From Curvibacter sp. CHRR-16 (GTDB lineage Bacteria; Pseudomonadota; Gammaproteobacteria; Burkholderiales; Burkholderiaceae_C): a stretch of DNA of 64,000 nt. A program made the translations under genes and the position numbers. The number at the start of each line of letters is the position of its first letter. Within the stretch, counting starts at the first letter, position 1. The notes under the pieces are model-generated. The model made no database searches. It was not told the DNA's origin and saw nothing but the letters and a program-made list of their open reading frames with translations. The stretch is taken from the NCBI RefSeq assembly GCF_018474005.1, contig NZ_JAHCSH010000001.1, positions 124,001 to 188,000 on the forward strand, written 5' to 3'. Shown here in pieces: positions 26,882 to 36,199 of this stretch.

Positions 26882-27925
26882 TCAAAGCCCCTTTGCCTTC
26901 AGGCGTGAATCGAGTCGGGAGAACACGCGGCGCGTGTTGCCTTCGTAGATCTGGTGCTTGTCTTCGGCACTCAGGATCTTGCTGGCTTCGATGTAGCGCT
27001 TGGTGTCGTCGTAGTAATGCCCGGTCGTGGGGTCGATGCCACGCACTGCACCAATCATTTCACTGGCAAACAGCACGTTCTTCACCGGAATCACCGTGTT
27101 CAGCAGGTCAATGCCGGGCTGGTGGTACACGCAGGTGTCGAAGAACACGTTGTTCAGCAAGTGTTCTTGCAGCAGTGGCTTCTTCATCTCTTGCGCCAAA
27201 CCGCGGAAGCGACCCCAGTGATAAGGCACCGCGCCGCCGCCGTGGGGGATCAAAAACTTGAGAGTCGGGAAGTCCTTGAACAGATCGCCCTGGATAAGCT
27301 GCATGAAGGCCGTGGTGTCAGCGTTCAGGTAATGCGCGCCAGTGGTGTGGAAGCACGCGTTGCAGCTGGTGCTCACGTGGATCATGGCGGGCAGGTCGTA
27401 CTCCACCATCTTTTCGTAGATGGGATACCAGTGCTTGTCGGTCAGCGGGGGGCTGGTCCAGTGGCCGCCGGAAGGGTCGGGGTTCAGGTTGATGCCGACG
27501 GCACCGTATTCCTTCACGCACTTTTCCAGCTCGGGGATGCAGGTGGCCGGATCGACACCGGGCGACTGCGGCAGCATGGCCACGGGCACAAAGTGGTTGG
27601 GGAAGAGCTGGCTGACGCGGTAGCACAGCTCGTTGCAGATGGCCGCCCAGGTGCTGGAGACGTTGAAATCGCCAATGTGGTGGGCCATGAAGCTGGCGCG
27701 GGGGCTGAACAGGGTGATGTCGCTACCGCGCTCTTTCATCAGTTTGAGCTGGTTGGTCTCGATGGACTCGCGCAGCTCGTCGTCGCTGATCTTCAGGTCG
27801 GCCACTTTGGGCATGGCTGCCGGGTCTTTGATACCGGCGATCTGCGCATTGCGCCAGTTCTCCAGTGCCTTGGGGGCCGTGGTGTAGTGGCCGTGGCAGT
27901 CGATGATGAGGGAATGTTGTTTCAT
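26882..27925 (-). CDS. ligJ: 4-oxalomesaconate hydratase
   Basis: A 347-residue amidohydrolase-type protein starting [18 protein letters not shown]; a purine-rich GAGAGAGA element precedes this ATG. The metal-site CHGHYTTAP near residue 10, [25 protein letters not shown] region and [22 protein letters not shown] identify LigJ/PmdE. It hydrates oxalomesaconate to 4-carboxy-4-hydroxy-2-oxoadipate, the substrate of the aldolase next to it. The longer frame upstream overlaps the gap and is unlikely to be used. Confidence 0.93.
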   Translation of the reverse strand: MKQHSLIIDCHGHYTTAPKALENWRNAQIAGIKDPAAMPKVADLKISDDELRESIETNQLKLMKERGSDITLFSPRASFMAHHIGDFNVSSTWAAICNELCYRVSQLFPNHFVPVAMLPQSPGVDPATCIPELEKCVKEYGAVGINLNPDPSGGHWTSPPLTDKHWYPIYEKMVEYDLPAMIHVSTSCNACFHTTGAHYLNADTTAFMQLIQGDLFKDFPTLKFLIPHGGGAVPYHWGRFRGLAQEMKKPLLQEHLLNNVFFDTCVYHQPGIDLLNTVIPVKNVLFASEMIGAVRGIDPTTGHYYDDTKRYIEASKILSAEDKHQIYEGNTRRVFSRLDSRLKAKGL

Positions 27926-27964
27926 GGGTCTCTCTCTGGGGGCATCTTCTAGGGGGGGCTTCAC

Positions 27965-28666
27965 TCAAACCGCTTCCATGCCTTGGCGGCGTTTGGCGGC
28001 CAAGGCGGCGGGTGAGGCAAAGAACTCCAGCAGGGCATGCGTGGCAGGCACGTCACGGCAGGTGGTGCAGATGCCGGCGGAGAACGTAGTCAGTATGGCT
28101 ACCTCGTCTGGCATGGGGCCGACAAGGGTGATGCCGGGGACGAACAACAACTCGCTGGTCTGCTGAAAGCCCAGCGCCACCTTGCCTTGCGCCACCAGCG
28201 TGCCCACGGGTACACCAGCAGGTGCCTGCACAATGCGACTGTGCAGTTCGGCGGCCAAGCCCCAGCGCTCAAACAGCCTCACCAGTGCCACACCACTGGG
28301 GCCGGTGGAATAACCAATGGTGGGAGCGGCCAGTACGGTGGCGCGCAAGGCGGCCTCGCTGCTGATATCTGGCAGCGCGGCACCGGCTGGCACAGCCACC
28401 GAGACAGCGCTGCGCATCAGATCCACGCGGCTGTCGGGCAGCACATGGCTGCTGGCAATCAGTTTGTCGATGGCATCGCCAGCCAGGAACACCGCATCAA
28501 AGGATTCACCGGCTTGCACGCGTTTGGCGGCGTCCACTCCACCCACCGATTCAATAGCAATGGGCGAGCCCCCCTGCTGCACATAGGCTTGTACGAGGTC
28601 GGCCAGCACGGCACGGGTGGCCATGGAGGAAATGCCAGTCAGGGTGTTTGCGCAGGGGGTGTGCAT
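27965..28666 (-). CDS. ModA-like substrate-binding domain protein without signal peptide
   Basis: A 233-residue protein starting MHTPCANTLTGISS. The fold pattern is that of molybdate-type periplasmic binding proteins (IESVGGVDAAKRVQAGESFDAVFLAGDAIDKL; IGYSTGPSGVALVRLFERWG; GKVALGFQQTSELLFVPG). The N-terminus lacks a signal peptide, so it should stay in the cytoplasm, and no transporter genes of its class adjoin. It is the first gene of the protocatechuate operon. In Comamonas this place is occupied by pmdU. A role as cytoplasmic ligand binder, regulator accessory or isomerase substitute is conjecture. Confidence 0.8.
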   Translation of the reverse strand: MHTPCANTLTGISSMATRAVLADLVQAYVQQGGSPIAIESVGGVDAAKRVQAGESFDAVFLAGDAIDKLIASSHVLPDSRVDLMRSAVSVAVPAGAALPDISSEAALRATVLAAPTIGYSTGPSGVALVRLFERWGLAAELHSRIVQAPAGVPVGTLVAQGKVALGFQQTSELLFVPGITLVGPMPDEVAILTTFSAGICTTCRDVPATHALLEFFASPAALAAKRRQGMEAV

Positions 28667-28724
28667 GCGGGAAATTCTAGGGATTGCCCCCCCCGTTTGT
28701 CGTGCGAAATTGGCCACTATCTGC

Positions 28725-28758
28725 TATAACTGAAATGCATAGCTTGTGAAGCGTTATA
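28725..28758. promoter_or_regulatory. inverted repeat in the divergent LysR/operon promoter region
   Basis: TATAAC at 28725-28730 and GTTATA at 28753-28758 form an inverted pair 22 bases apart, between the operon's first gene and the divergent LysR gene. This is where a LysR-type recognition and activation site would be expected. The half-sites are AT-rich, so they could also be promoter elements. Confidence 0.35.
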
Positions 28759-28770
28759 CCGATATACGAC

Positions 28771-29691
28771 ATGGACCTCAAACAACTCGAATCCTTTGTC
28801 CGCGTGGCTGAACTGGGCAGTTTCACCCGCGCTGCTACTGCACTGGGACTGCCGCAGCCACTGCTGAGCCGCCACGTTCGCCAGCTAGAGGTTGAGCTGC
28901 GTCAGACTTTTATGCTGCGCAACGGGCGCGGCGTGACGCTGACCGATCCGGGCCTGGTGTTGTTGGAACACGGGCGCGGCATCCTGCACCAAGTAGCGCT
29001 AGCACGTGAGGAATTAGAGGCCACCCGCGGCGCGTTGGGAGGCCATGTGTCCATCGGCTTGCCGCCATCGCTCAGCAAGCTCATCTCCGTCCCCCTGACG
29101 CTGGAGTTCCGCAAGCGCATGCCTCAGGCGCGCCTGACGCTGACCGAAGGGTTTTCTGTGGCCATGAACGAGGGCTTGCGTTCGGGACGGTTGGACATGG
29201 CCCTGCTCTACAACACACCGCACTCGCCCGACATCGAAATCCAAGTGCTGCGCCGCGAAACCTTGGTATTGATTGCGTCCGAGGCCGCTATCAAGCGCGT
29301 GCCCGATGTGCGCCTGAAAAGCCGCATGCCGCTGGCCACATTGGCCGAGTTGCCCCTGATCCTGCCCAGCCGACCCAACGCCTTTCGCATCCTGATTGAG
29401 ACCGAACTGGTGCGCTTGGGACTAAAGCCCCGTATCGAGCTGGAGGTGGACGGCCTTAACGCCATACTGGAACTGGTGGGCGAGGGTTTGGGCTTTGCCG
29501 TTTTGCCGCCCTACACGCTCAGCCATATCGACAAAGCGCAGGTGTTTTCAACCCGCAAGCTGTTCAACCCCCAACTGGTGTGCGAACTGATGCTTGTTAC
29601 GTCGGCCCACCGCCCCGTCACAGGAACGCACAAAGCGGTACAGGCGGTGGTAGCGGACGTGGTGCGCGAGGCGATGCAGTACTACCGGTGA
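28771..29691 (+). CDS. LysR-type regulator of the protocatechuate 4,5-cleavage operon
   Basis: A 306-residue LysR protein with the N-terminal winged helix (LKQLESFVRVAELGSFTRAATALGLPQPLLSRHVRQLE) and a C-terminal effector domain from about 92. It is transcribed divergently from the operon with a 104-base gap, the standard LysR arrangement, so it probably activates the lig/pmd genes in response to protocatechuate or a pathway metabolite. It resembles the regulator position of PmdR/LigR, but I assign it by location and not by specific residues. Confidence 0.88.
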   Translation: MDLKQLESFVRVAELGSFTRAATALGLPQPLLSRHVRQLEVELRQTFMLRNGRGVTLTDPGLVLLEHGRGILHQVALAREELEATRGALGGHVSIGLPPSLSKLISVPLTLEFRKRMPQARLTLTEGFSVAMNEGLRSGRLDMALLYNTPHSPDIEIQVLRRETLVLIASEAAIKRVPDVRLKSRMPLATLAELPLILPSRPNAFRILIETELVRLGLKPRIELEVDGLNAILELVGEGLGFAVLPPYTLSHIDKAQVFSTRKLFNPQLVCELMLVTSAHRPVTGTHKAVQAVVADVVREAMQYYR

Positions 29692-29710
29692 TGGTTGGCC
29701 AAAGGTTGGC

Positions 29711-30307
29711 CTACTTGCGCTCTCCCACCCCCCACGGTTCAGGCACCAAGGCCACGATGTGGCGGTAAAACTGGCGGAACCAGTCGCTGTCGTGCACTGC
29801 ACCATTGCGCAGCGGATCCTTGTTTTGCGCAAAGGCTTGGGCTACTTCAACCCAGTCTTGGTCCGTAAAAACCTCAGTGGCCTTGGACAGCACCACCGCT
29901 TCTTCCAGCGCCATGTGCTGGCGGTGAAAGCCCGCGTAGGTGGCACAGCGCTCGGCAAATTCGGCCTTGGCACCGGGAATATCGGCTTCCATGCGGCCTA
30001 GCACGGCCTTCAGACGATCCAGTGCGGGTTGGCTGTTGACATGCTGGCGTTCCAGTTCGTCCAAGGTGGCGTTGATGTCTGCCGTGCGCGCACGCAGGCG
30101 TGGGAACAGCACCGCGTCTTCCTTAGGATGGTGCAGGCGCTCGGGGAATTCCTCTATGTAGTAAAGGATGGACCACAGCAGCTTGTAGTCGGGCGTGAGT
30201 TTGCCCGCAGCCACGTCGGTGGCCACGTACTTGAGAGCGTCTATCACGGCAATCAGTGTGATGTGCTCGTTGCGGACGATGGACAGGGCTTGTTGTTGGG
30301 GCGTCAT
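29711..30307 (-). CDS. hemerythrin-like domain protein
   Basis: A 198-residue all-helical protein with hemerythrin/HHE ligands: the N-terminal NEHITLIAVIDAL, HHPKEDAVLFPRLR, RQHVNSQPAL and YAGFHRQHMALEEAVVLSKA. It would bind a di-iron centre and sense or carry O2 or NO. It lies 12 bases after the MarR gene on the same strand and may be the last gene of the hydroxycinnamate operon. Its link with oxygen-requiring aromatic degradation is suggestive only. Confidence 0.85.
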   Translation of the reverse strand: MTPQQQALSIVRNEHITLIAVIDALKYVATDVAAGKLTPDYKLLWSILYYIEEFPERLHHPKEDAVLFPRLRARTADINATLDELERQHVNSQPALDRLKAVLGRMEADIPGAKAEFAERCATYAGFHRQHMALEEAVVLSKATEVFTDQDWVEVAQAFAQNKDPLRNGAVHDSDWFRQFYRHIVALVPEPWGVGERK

Positions 30308-30319
30308 GGTGGGTTGGGG

Positions 30320-30805
30320 CTAGGTGGAGGTGAGGTAGACCTTTTGCAGCAGGCGGATCAAGGTCTTGCGCTCGGTGGCGGTCAGGGTGGAGGCGGCCTG
30401 GGCCTCCACGTCGAAAGCCTCTTGTTCGGCCACCTGCATCAGTGCGATACCGGCTGGCGTAGGGTGCAAGCCCATGGCGCGACCATCGTTGGGGTGGGGG
30501 CGGCGCGTGATGAGTCCACGCTTTTCCAAGGTGTTGATCAGGCCCACCAGATTGGGCGGCAACAGGCCCAGCGTAGCGCAGAGCTGGCGCGAGGTGATGC
30601 CGGGGTTGTGCACGATGAGCGAAGCCACCGAGAAGTCGACCGGGCGCAGATTGAACTGTTCCATGCGCTCCAAAAACGCGCCGATGATGACCAGTGTGGC
30701 CCGTCGCGTGTTGTACCCCAGCAGGGACTCGAGGAAGCGCGTGTCCACCAGATCCACGGCGGTGTCAGCGGTTAAGTCGGGAGTGGTTTTATGGGAAATG
30801 TCCAT
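30320..30805 (-). CDS. MarR-family regulator of hydroxycinnamate operon
   Basis: A 161-residue winged-helix MarR protein (LRPVDFSVASLIVHNPGITSRQLCATLGLLPPNLVGLINTLEKRGLITRRPHPNDGRAM). It follows the acyl-CoA dehydrogenase gene by 10 bases. MarR proteins such as FerR and CouR repress hydroxycinnamate genes and are released by the CoA thioester; a comparable role is likely. A matching 12-base palindrome lies in front of the operon at 42649-42660. Confidence 0.87.
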   Translation of the reverse strand: MDISHKTTPDLTADTAVDLVDTRFLESLLGYNTRRATLVIIGAFLERMEQFNLRPVDFSVASLIVHNPGITSRQLCATLGLLPPNLVGLINTLEKRGLITRRPHPNDGRAMGLHPTPAGIALMQVAEQEAFDVEAQAASTLTATERKTLIRLLQKVYLTST

Positions 30806-30815
30806 GGTGCAGCGG

Positions 30816-32492
30816 TCAAGAAGTGGAGGCGCTTTTGATCATAGCTAGGCGCATCTCCAACTCAGGCAACACCCAGCGCGCAAACGCCTGCGCCGGGGCG
30901 TTCCAACGCATCGCATCCGCAGACGCCTGCGAGGCAATCTGTACCCAGGCCCACTGCAGCAGCAGCAGGGCTACGGCGCGCAGGTAGTCGTCGGCCACCC
31001 AGTATGGCAAGGCCGGGTTGTGCTGGGCCGCCTGCGCGAGACGGGCGGTGAGTCCCTGCAGGGTGCGCACAGAGCTACTTAGTGCATCGTCGGGGTGGCC
31101 GTTGCCACACAGCCCATTGAGCCAATCGCAGAAAGCCTCGCCACCATCGGGCAGCACTTTGCGCACCAGCAGGTCGATGGCTTGGATCTCGTTGGTGCCC
31201 TCGTAGATCATGGCCACGCGGGCATCGCGCACATGCTGCTCGATGCCCCACTCGGACACATAGCCGTGCCCGCCAAACACCTGCAGACATTCGCTGCCAC
31301 CATAGAAAGCTTGGTGTGTGAAGGCGGCCTTGATGACCGGAGTGACAAAGCTGCACCAGCGCAGCGCAGCCTCACGCCGCGCAGTGTTCGCATGGTGCTT
31401 GGCCATGTCCAATTCCAGCGCGGTGCGGTAGGCCAGCACACGAGCGCCGTCGATCCAAGCGCGCTGGGTGTCTAGGATGCGGCGGATGGCTGGGTGGTCG
31501 GCAACCACACTAATGTCTTTGGCTCCGGGTGCACGCATCTGGCGACGCTCATGGGCATAGGCGTTGGCTTTCTGCCAAGCAGCCTCCAAGAGGCCTATGC
31601 CTTGCAGGGCCACATGCAGGCGTGCGGCGTTCATCATCACGAACATGGCATTGAGGCCGCGACCCGGTTCACCGATGATTGAGCTGCGGGCCTGGTCAAA
31701 GCGCATCACGCAGGTCGGACTGCCGTGCAGTCCCATTTTTTCCTCAATGCGTTCGCAGTGCACCGCACTGCGGGTTCCGTCGGGGTAGAACTTGGGTACG
31801 AGGAACAGTGACAGTCCCTTGGGCCCCGGCGGTGCATCGGGCAGGCGGGCCAGCACCAAGTGGACGATGTTGTCGGACAGGTCGTGCTCGCCGCCGGAGA
31901 TGAATATCTTGGTGCCCGACAGGGCGTAGCTGCCATCTGCCTGTGGTGTGGCCTTGGTACGAACCAAGCCAAGGTCGCTGCCGGCCTGGGGTTCGGTCAG
32001 GCACATGGTGGTCAGCCATTCGCCGGTGGCGATTTTGCGGATGTATTGATCTTTCTGTTCCTGCGAGCCGTGGTGCTTGAGGCACTCGTAGGCGCCGTGC
32101 AGCAGGCCCGGTGCCATGGTCCAGCTGTGGTTGGCGGCACTGAGCATTTCGTACAGAGTAGCCTCCAGCACGGAGGGCAAACCCTGACCGCCGTCCTCCA
32201 CCGCGGCCGAGAGCGCAGGCCAACCAGCCTGCCAGAAGGCCTGGTAGGCATCACGAAAGCCAGGTGCCATGGTGACCTGACCATCCTTGCACTGAGCGCC
32301 TATTTCGTCCCCGATGCGGTTCAATGGCGCAATGACCTCGCCGACAAACTTGCCGGACTCTTCGAGCACCTGCTGTAACAGGTCGGCATCGACTTCGGTA
32401 TACGCAGGCAGGGCTTGGAGTTGTGTCGTGGCCTGCAGCACGGTCTGCAGGATAAAGACCATGTCGGCCACTGGGGGGTGGTAGGAATTCAT
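30816..32492 (-). CDS. acyl-CoA dehydrogenase (large, DmdC-like type)
   Basis: A 558-residue flavoenzyme. Typical segments are MCLTEPQAGSDLGLVRTKA near 165, SGTKIFISGGEHDLSDNIVHLVLARL, KMGLHGSPTCVMRFD, VFGGHGYVSEWGIEQHVRDARVAMIYEGTNEIQAIDLL (catalytic Glu in the YEGTNE motif near 430) and an extra C-terminal helical domain. It would desaturate an acyl-CoA, here perhaps a dihydro-hydroxycinnamoyl-CoA (phenylpropanoate). Its ATG overlaps the livF stop by four bases, so it is part of the operon. Confidence 0.9.
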   Translation of the reverse strand: MNSYHPPVADMVFILQTVLQATTQLQALPAYTEVDADLLQQVLEESGKFVGEVIAPLNRIGDEIGAQCKDGQVTMAPGFRDAYQAFWQAGWPALSAAVEDGGQGLPSVLEATLYEMLSAANHSWTMAPGLLHGAYECLKHHGSQEQKDQYIRKIATGEWLTTMCLTEPQAGSDLGLVRTKATPQADGSYALSGTKIFISGGEHDLSDNIVHLVLARLPDAPPGPKGLSLFLVPKFYPDGTRSAVHCERIEEKMGLHGSPTCVMRFDQARSSIIGEPGRGLNAMFVMMNAARLHVALQGIGLLEAAWQKANAYAHERRQMRAPGAKDISVVADHPAIRRILDTQRAWIDGARVLAYRTALELDMAKHHANTARREAALRWCSFVTPVIKAAFTHQAFYGGSECLQVFGGHGYVSEWGIEQHVRDARVAMIYEGTNEIQAIDLLVRKVLPDGGEAFCDWLNGLCGNGHPDDALSSSVRTLQGLTARLAQAAQHNPALPYWVADDYLRAVALLLLQWAWVQIASQASADAMRWNAPAQAFARWVLPELEMRLAMIKSASTS

Positions 32493-33223
32493 GCAGTCTT
32501 CTTAGCAGAACCGAGGTAGGTGGCAATCACACGCGGGTCTTCTGCCAGATCGGCAGCAGGGCCGTGCACGCTGAGTTCACCCATTTCCAGCACGTAACCG
32601 TAGTCGGCCACGGCCAAAGCAGCGCGGGCGTTCTGCTCCACCAGCACGATGGTCACGCCAGTCTGGCGCAGCTCGGTGATGATGTTGAAGATCTCGCGCA
32701 CCACCAGCGGGGCTAGACCTAGGCTGGGCTCGTCGAGCATCAAGAGGCTGGGCCGGCTCATCAGGGCGCGGCCGACTGCCAGCATCTGGCGCTCGCCGCC
32801 GGACAGCGTACCGGCCAATTGGATGCGGCGCTCTTTCAGGCGCGGGAACAGGTCGTACACATCGGCCAAGCGGTCGCGCCACTGGGCATTCTTCAGGCGC
32901 ATCTGGCGAAAACCGCCCAGCACCAGATTGTCTTGCACCGACATGGAACCGAACAGCTCACGCTTCTCGGGCACCAGTGCCACGCCCTGCATCACGCGCT
33001 CTTCCAATGTTGTATCCAGAATGGGTTTGCCATCGAACTGAATGCCGCCCTGACCGGGCAAGATGCCCATCAGGGTATTGAGCAGGGTGGACTTTCCGGC
33101 ACCGTTGGGGCCGATCACGGTGATGACGCTGCCCTTGTTGGCAGAGAGATTGATGCCATGCAGCACCTCGGCACGGCCGTAACCAGCGCGCAGGCCGTTG
33201 ACTTGCAGGAGAGGGGTAGTCAT
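32489..33223 (-). CDS. branched-chain-type ABC transporter ATPase (LivF family)
   Basis: A 244-residue ATPase with [24 protein letters not shown] and LLMLDEPSLGLAP, typical of LivF. With LivMG, LivH and the binding protein it forms a complete high-affinity uptake system. In several bacteria this class carries aromatic acids, as in the p-coumarate transporter of Rhodopseudomonas, and the surrounding genes support hydroxycinnamate as substrate. It starts 9 bases after the fused gene. Confidence 0.92.
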   Translation of the reverse strand: MTTPLLQVNGLRAGYGRAEVLHGINLSANKGSVITVIGPNGAGKSTLLNTLMGILPGQGGIQFDGKPILDTTLEERVMQGVALVPEKRELFGSMSVQDNLVLGGFRQMRLKNAQWRDRLADVYDLFPRLKERRIQLAGTLSGGERQMLAVGRALMSRPSLLMLDEPSLGLAPLVVREIFNIITELRQTGVTIVLVEQNARAALAVADYGYVLEMGELSVHGPAADLAEDPRVIATYLGSAKKTA

Positions 33224-33232
33224 TGCGGCTCC

Positions 33233-35086
33233 TTAGTGTTCGGTACCCAAGTACGCAGCGCGCACCTCAGGGCTTTGCTGAATGAATTCGGGCGTGCCTT
33301 CGGTCAGGAAAGTGCCGAACTCCATCACCACCAAGTGGTCGCAGATGCCCATCACCAAGTCCATGTCGTGCTCCACCAGCAGGATGCTCATACCCTCACT
33401 GCGCAGTTGGCGCAGCACATCGGCTAAGGCTTGTTTCTCCTTGTGGCGCAGGCCAGCGGCGGGTTCATCCAGCAGTAGCAAGGCCGGATCGCCGCACAGG
33501 GCACGGGCGATTTCCATCAAACGCTGCGGGCCCATCGCCAAGTTACCGGCCTGCTCGTGCAGGTAGGCACCCATGCCGATGCGCTCAAGCTGGCACTGGG
33601 CCTGGCGAAATAGTTGCTGTTCCTCGGCACGGTTCATGCGGGTCATGGCGCTGAGAACGCCTTTGGATCCGCGCAGATGGGCACCCAAGGCCACGTTTTC
33701 CAGTACCGTCATGTCTGGGATCATCTTCACGTGCTGGAAGGTGCGCGACATACCGCGTGCGGCAATTTCGCGCGAACGCAGGCCGCCAATCTTCTGACCA
33801 CGAAACACCACATCGCCGCTGGTGAGGGGCAGCACGCCGGAGATCAGGTTAAACGTGGTGGACTTGCCCGCACCATTGGGCCCGATCAGGCCGACGATCT
33901 GCCCCGCCTTGATCTGAAAACTGATGCCGTTCACCGCCACCAAGCCGCCGAACTTCTTGCGAATGGCCTGCACGTCCAACACCAACTCGTCCTTGGCGGG
34001 CTTGGGCTTCTCGGGCAACACAGGGGCATCGGCCCAATCCTGCATACGCTGGGGGCGTGGCAGGCGCTTATCCACAAAAGACCACAGACCATGAGGGAGG
34101 TGTTTGAGCATCAGCACCAGTACGATGCCAAACACGATGATCTCGAAGCTGCCGCTGGTTCCAAGCAACTGGGGCAGCAGTACCTGCAACTGGTCTTCCA
34201 GCAGTTTGGTCAACAGTGCACCGGTGATAGCGCCCCAGACATGGCCCACGCCGCCCACCACGGTCATGAACAGGTACTCGATGCCCATCTTCAAACCAAA
34301 TGGCGAGGGGTTCACCGTGCGCTGGAAGTGCGCGAACAGCCAGCCCGAGAGCGATGCCAAGAGCGCGGCAATCAGGAAGATGATGATCTTGAAACGCAAG
34401 GTGTTGACACCCATTGCCTCGGCCATCAGGGTGCCGGTGCGCAGCGCCCGCATGGCGCGGCCTACACGGGAGTCCAGCAGGTGCAACACCGCCAACGCCG
34501 CCAGCACCACCAATGTCCAAGTGAGCACATAAAAGCCCCGGCCTTGGCCCAGGTCATAGCCGAACAGGGACAGGCCCTGCACACCCAGCAGGCCGTCGTA
34601 TTTGCCCAGGGCGTCGACGTTGCCCATCAGGTAGTACAGCGAAAGTCCCCAAGCGATGGTTGCCAGCGGCAGGTAGTGGCCCGACATGCGCAGCGTGAGG
34701 CTGCCCACGATCCAGGCCGATGCAGCCGTGATACCCAGCCCGATGAACAGCGTCACCCAAGGGGACAGGCCTGCATTGAGCGTGAGCCAAGCGCTGGCAT
34801 ACGCACCGATGCCCACAAAGGCGGCCTGCCCGAAGGAGGTGAGACCGGCCACCCCTGTTAGCAGTACTAGGCCTAGGCAGGTCAGGCTGTAGAGGCCGAT
34901 GTAGTTGAGCTGGGTGATCCAGAAATCGGGCAGTGGCAGCACGGCCACCGCAATGAGTACGGCAACCAGCACCCACAAACCATATTTGCGCGCCAGCATG
35001 CCAGCGCTGCCTGGCCGCCCGAAGGCGCTAACGGCCCCCCCGGGGGGCAGCGAACTACCCGAAGTGAAAGAGCGTGGGTGTTTCAT
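33233..35086 (-). CDS. LivM-LivG fusion (permease plus ATPase) of aromatic-acid ABC transporter
   Basis: A 617-residue protein. Residues about 30-335 are a LivM-type permease ([25 protein letters not shown] segment near 90); 355-610 are a LivG ATPase ([39 protein letters not shown]). The signature region reads [18 protein letters not shown], where LSxGQ is usual. The start at 35086 is supported by GAGGA about 12 bases upstream. Codons 11-28 are made of a GC-rich dispersed repeat, so this N-terminal extension is probably not ancestral; M30 is the alternative start. Confidence 0.9.
   Translation of the reverse strand: MKHPRSFTSGSSLPPGGAVSAFGRPGSAGMLARKYGLWVLVAVLIAVAVLPLPDFWITQLNYIGLYSLTCLGLVLLTGVAGLTSFGQAAFVGIGAYASAWLTLNAGLSPWVTLFIGLGITAASAWIVGSLTLRMSGHYLPLATIAWGLSLYYLMGNVDALGKYDGLLGVQGLSLFGYDLGQGRGFYVLTWTLVVLAALAVLHLLDSRVGRAMRALRTGTLMAEAMGVNTLRFKIIIFLIAALLASLSGWLFAHFQRTVNPSPFGLKMGIEYLFMTVVGGVGHVWGAITGALLTKLLEDQLQVLLPQLLGTSGSFEIIVFGIVLVLMLKHLPHGLWSFVDKRLPRPQRMQDWADAPVLPEKPKPAKDELVLDVQAIRKKFGGLVAVNGISFQIKAGQIVGLIGPNGAGKSTTFNLISGVLPLTSGDVVFRGQKIGGLRSREIAARGMSRTFQHVKMIPDMTVLENVALGAHLRGSKGVLSAMTRMNRAEEQQLFRQAQCQLERIGMGAYLHEQAGNLAMGPQRLMEIARALCGDPALLLLDEPAAGLRHKEKQALADVLRQLRSEGMSILLVEHDMDLVMGICDHLVVMEFGTFLTEGTPEFIQQSPEVRAAYLGTEH
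35004..35056 (-). repeat. GC-rich palindromic repeat inside the 5' end of the LivMG gene
   Basis: The segment holds a run of seven C followed by six G (35035-35047) and the GGGCGGCC motif, flanked by CGCTGCC at both ends in inverted orientation. It resembles intergenic palindromes I recall in Comamonadaceae. It encodes roughly residues 11-28 ([17 protein letters not shown]) of the fusion protein. Confidence 0.6.
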
Positions 35087-35088
35087 TT

Positions 35089-36129
35089 TTAGTGATCCTC
35101 ATCCGAATGACTGCCGTGCAGGGAGCGCCATAGCAACACCGGCAAAATGATGGTGAACACAATGACTTCCTTGAAGGCACTGGCGTAAAAGGAGCCGAAA
35201 GCCTCCACCACGCCAACAAACAACGCGCCGACCAGCGCACCAGGGTAGCTGGACAGGCCTGCCACCACGGCGGCCACGAAGCCCTTCAGGCCAATCAGGA
35301 AGCCCGTGTCGTAGAACACCGTGGTGGTGGGGCCGATCAGCAGGCCCGACAACGCGCCGATGAAGGCCGCCATGGCAAAGGTGAGCTGACCGGCTGCCGG
35401 GGAAGAGATGCCCATGAGGCGCGCTCCCAGCCGATTCACGGCAGTGGCGCGCAGCGCCTTGCCGTACAGCGAGCGTTCGAAAAACAACCACAGCAGCACG
35501 ATGAGTGCAGCCGACGCAGCCACGACGATCAGCGTCTGGCCGGTTAGGCTGATAGGGCCTAGCACCAAGCGCAAGTCCCAGAACGCCGGGTTGCGGAATC
35601 CCTCAGCGCCGAAGAACAAGAGGCCCAAGCCGGTCATGGCAAAGTGCACGCCTACCGAGACGATGAGCAGCACCAGCGGCGTGGCATCGGCGAGTGACTG
35701 ATAAGCCACCCGGTACACCAGCGGACCAAAGGCGGTAACCACGGCCACGGACAGCGCCGCCTGCACCAGCAGGGGCGTTTGCATGGGGGCCAGCCATGCG
35801 GTCAGGGCGGCTACGACCAGCGGCACGGCCAGCGTCTTGCCTGCGGCTTGGAGGCAACGCGCCACGTTGCGCTGGCGCAGCCAAACCTCGGTCGCATCCA
35901 TGGCCGCCGCCAGAGTGGCCAGGATGAGCAGCAGCCACACCGTTCCAGGAACCTTGCCGGTCTGCAAAATGGCCAGCGTCAAGGCACCGTAAGCGACGAA
36001 TTCGCCCTGCGGAATGAAGATGACACGCGTGACGGTAAAGACCAGCACCGTGGCCAAGCCCAGCAGGGCATAGACAGCACCGTTGGTCACACCGTCCAGC
36101 ATCAAAATGCTGGCGATCGAAAAGTCCAT
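35089..36129 (-). CDS. branched-chain-type ABC transporter permease (LivH family)
   Basis: A 346-residue membrane protein with about eight helices. LivH features include [40 protein letters not shown] at the N-terminus and [52 protein letters not shown] near 255-310. It ends two bases before the LivMG start. A hairpin lies between it and the binding-protein gene. Confidence 0.91.
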   Translation of the reverse strand: MDFSIASILMLDGVTNGAVYALLGLATVLVFTVTRVIFIPQGEFVAYGALTLAILQTGKVPGTVWLLLILATLAAAMDATEVWLRQRNVARCLQAAGKTLAVPLVVAALTAWLAPMQTPLLVQAALSVAVVTAFGPLVYRVAYQSLADATPLVLLIVSVGVHFAMTGLGLLFFGAEGFRNPAFWDLRLVLGPISLTGQTLIVVAASAALIVLLWLFFERSLYGKALRATAVNRLGARLMGISSPAAGQLTFAMAAFIGALSGLLIGPTTTVFYDTGFLIGLKGFVAAVVAGLSSYPGALVGALFVGVVEAFGSFYASAFKEVIVFTIILPVLLWRSLHGSHSDEDH

Positions 36130-36162
36130 GGCAAACCTTATCGTTTGTTGAATTCGTTGCTA

Positions 36163-36190
36163 GCCCACCCCGGGCCGCCCCAAGGTGGGC
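36163..36190 (-). other. intercistronic hairpin between binding protein and permease genes
   Basis: GCCCACC (36163-36169) pairs with GGTGGGC (36184-36190) around a GC-rich 14-base loop. There is no T tract, so it is not a classical terminator. Such hairpins after periplasmic binding-protein genes often protect the upstream message and let the receptor be made in excess of the permease. Confidence 0.5.
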
Positions 36191-36199
36191 GCACACATT

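Noticed and set aside
33500..34000. LivM-LivG fusion as a possible frameshift or assembly error
   Set aside because: The linker is continuous and such fused permease-ATPases are known in Burkholderiales, so it is treated as a real fusion.
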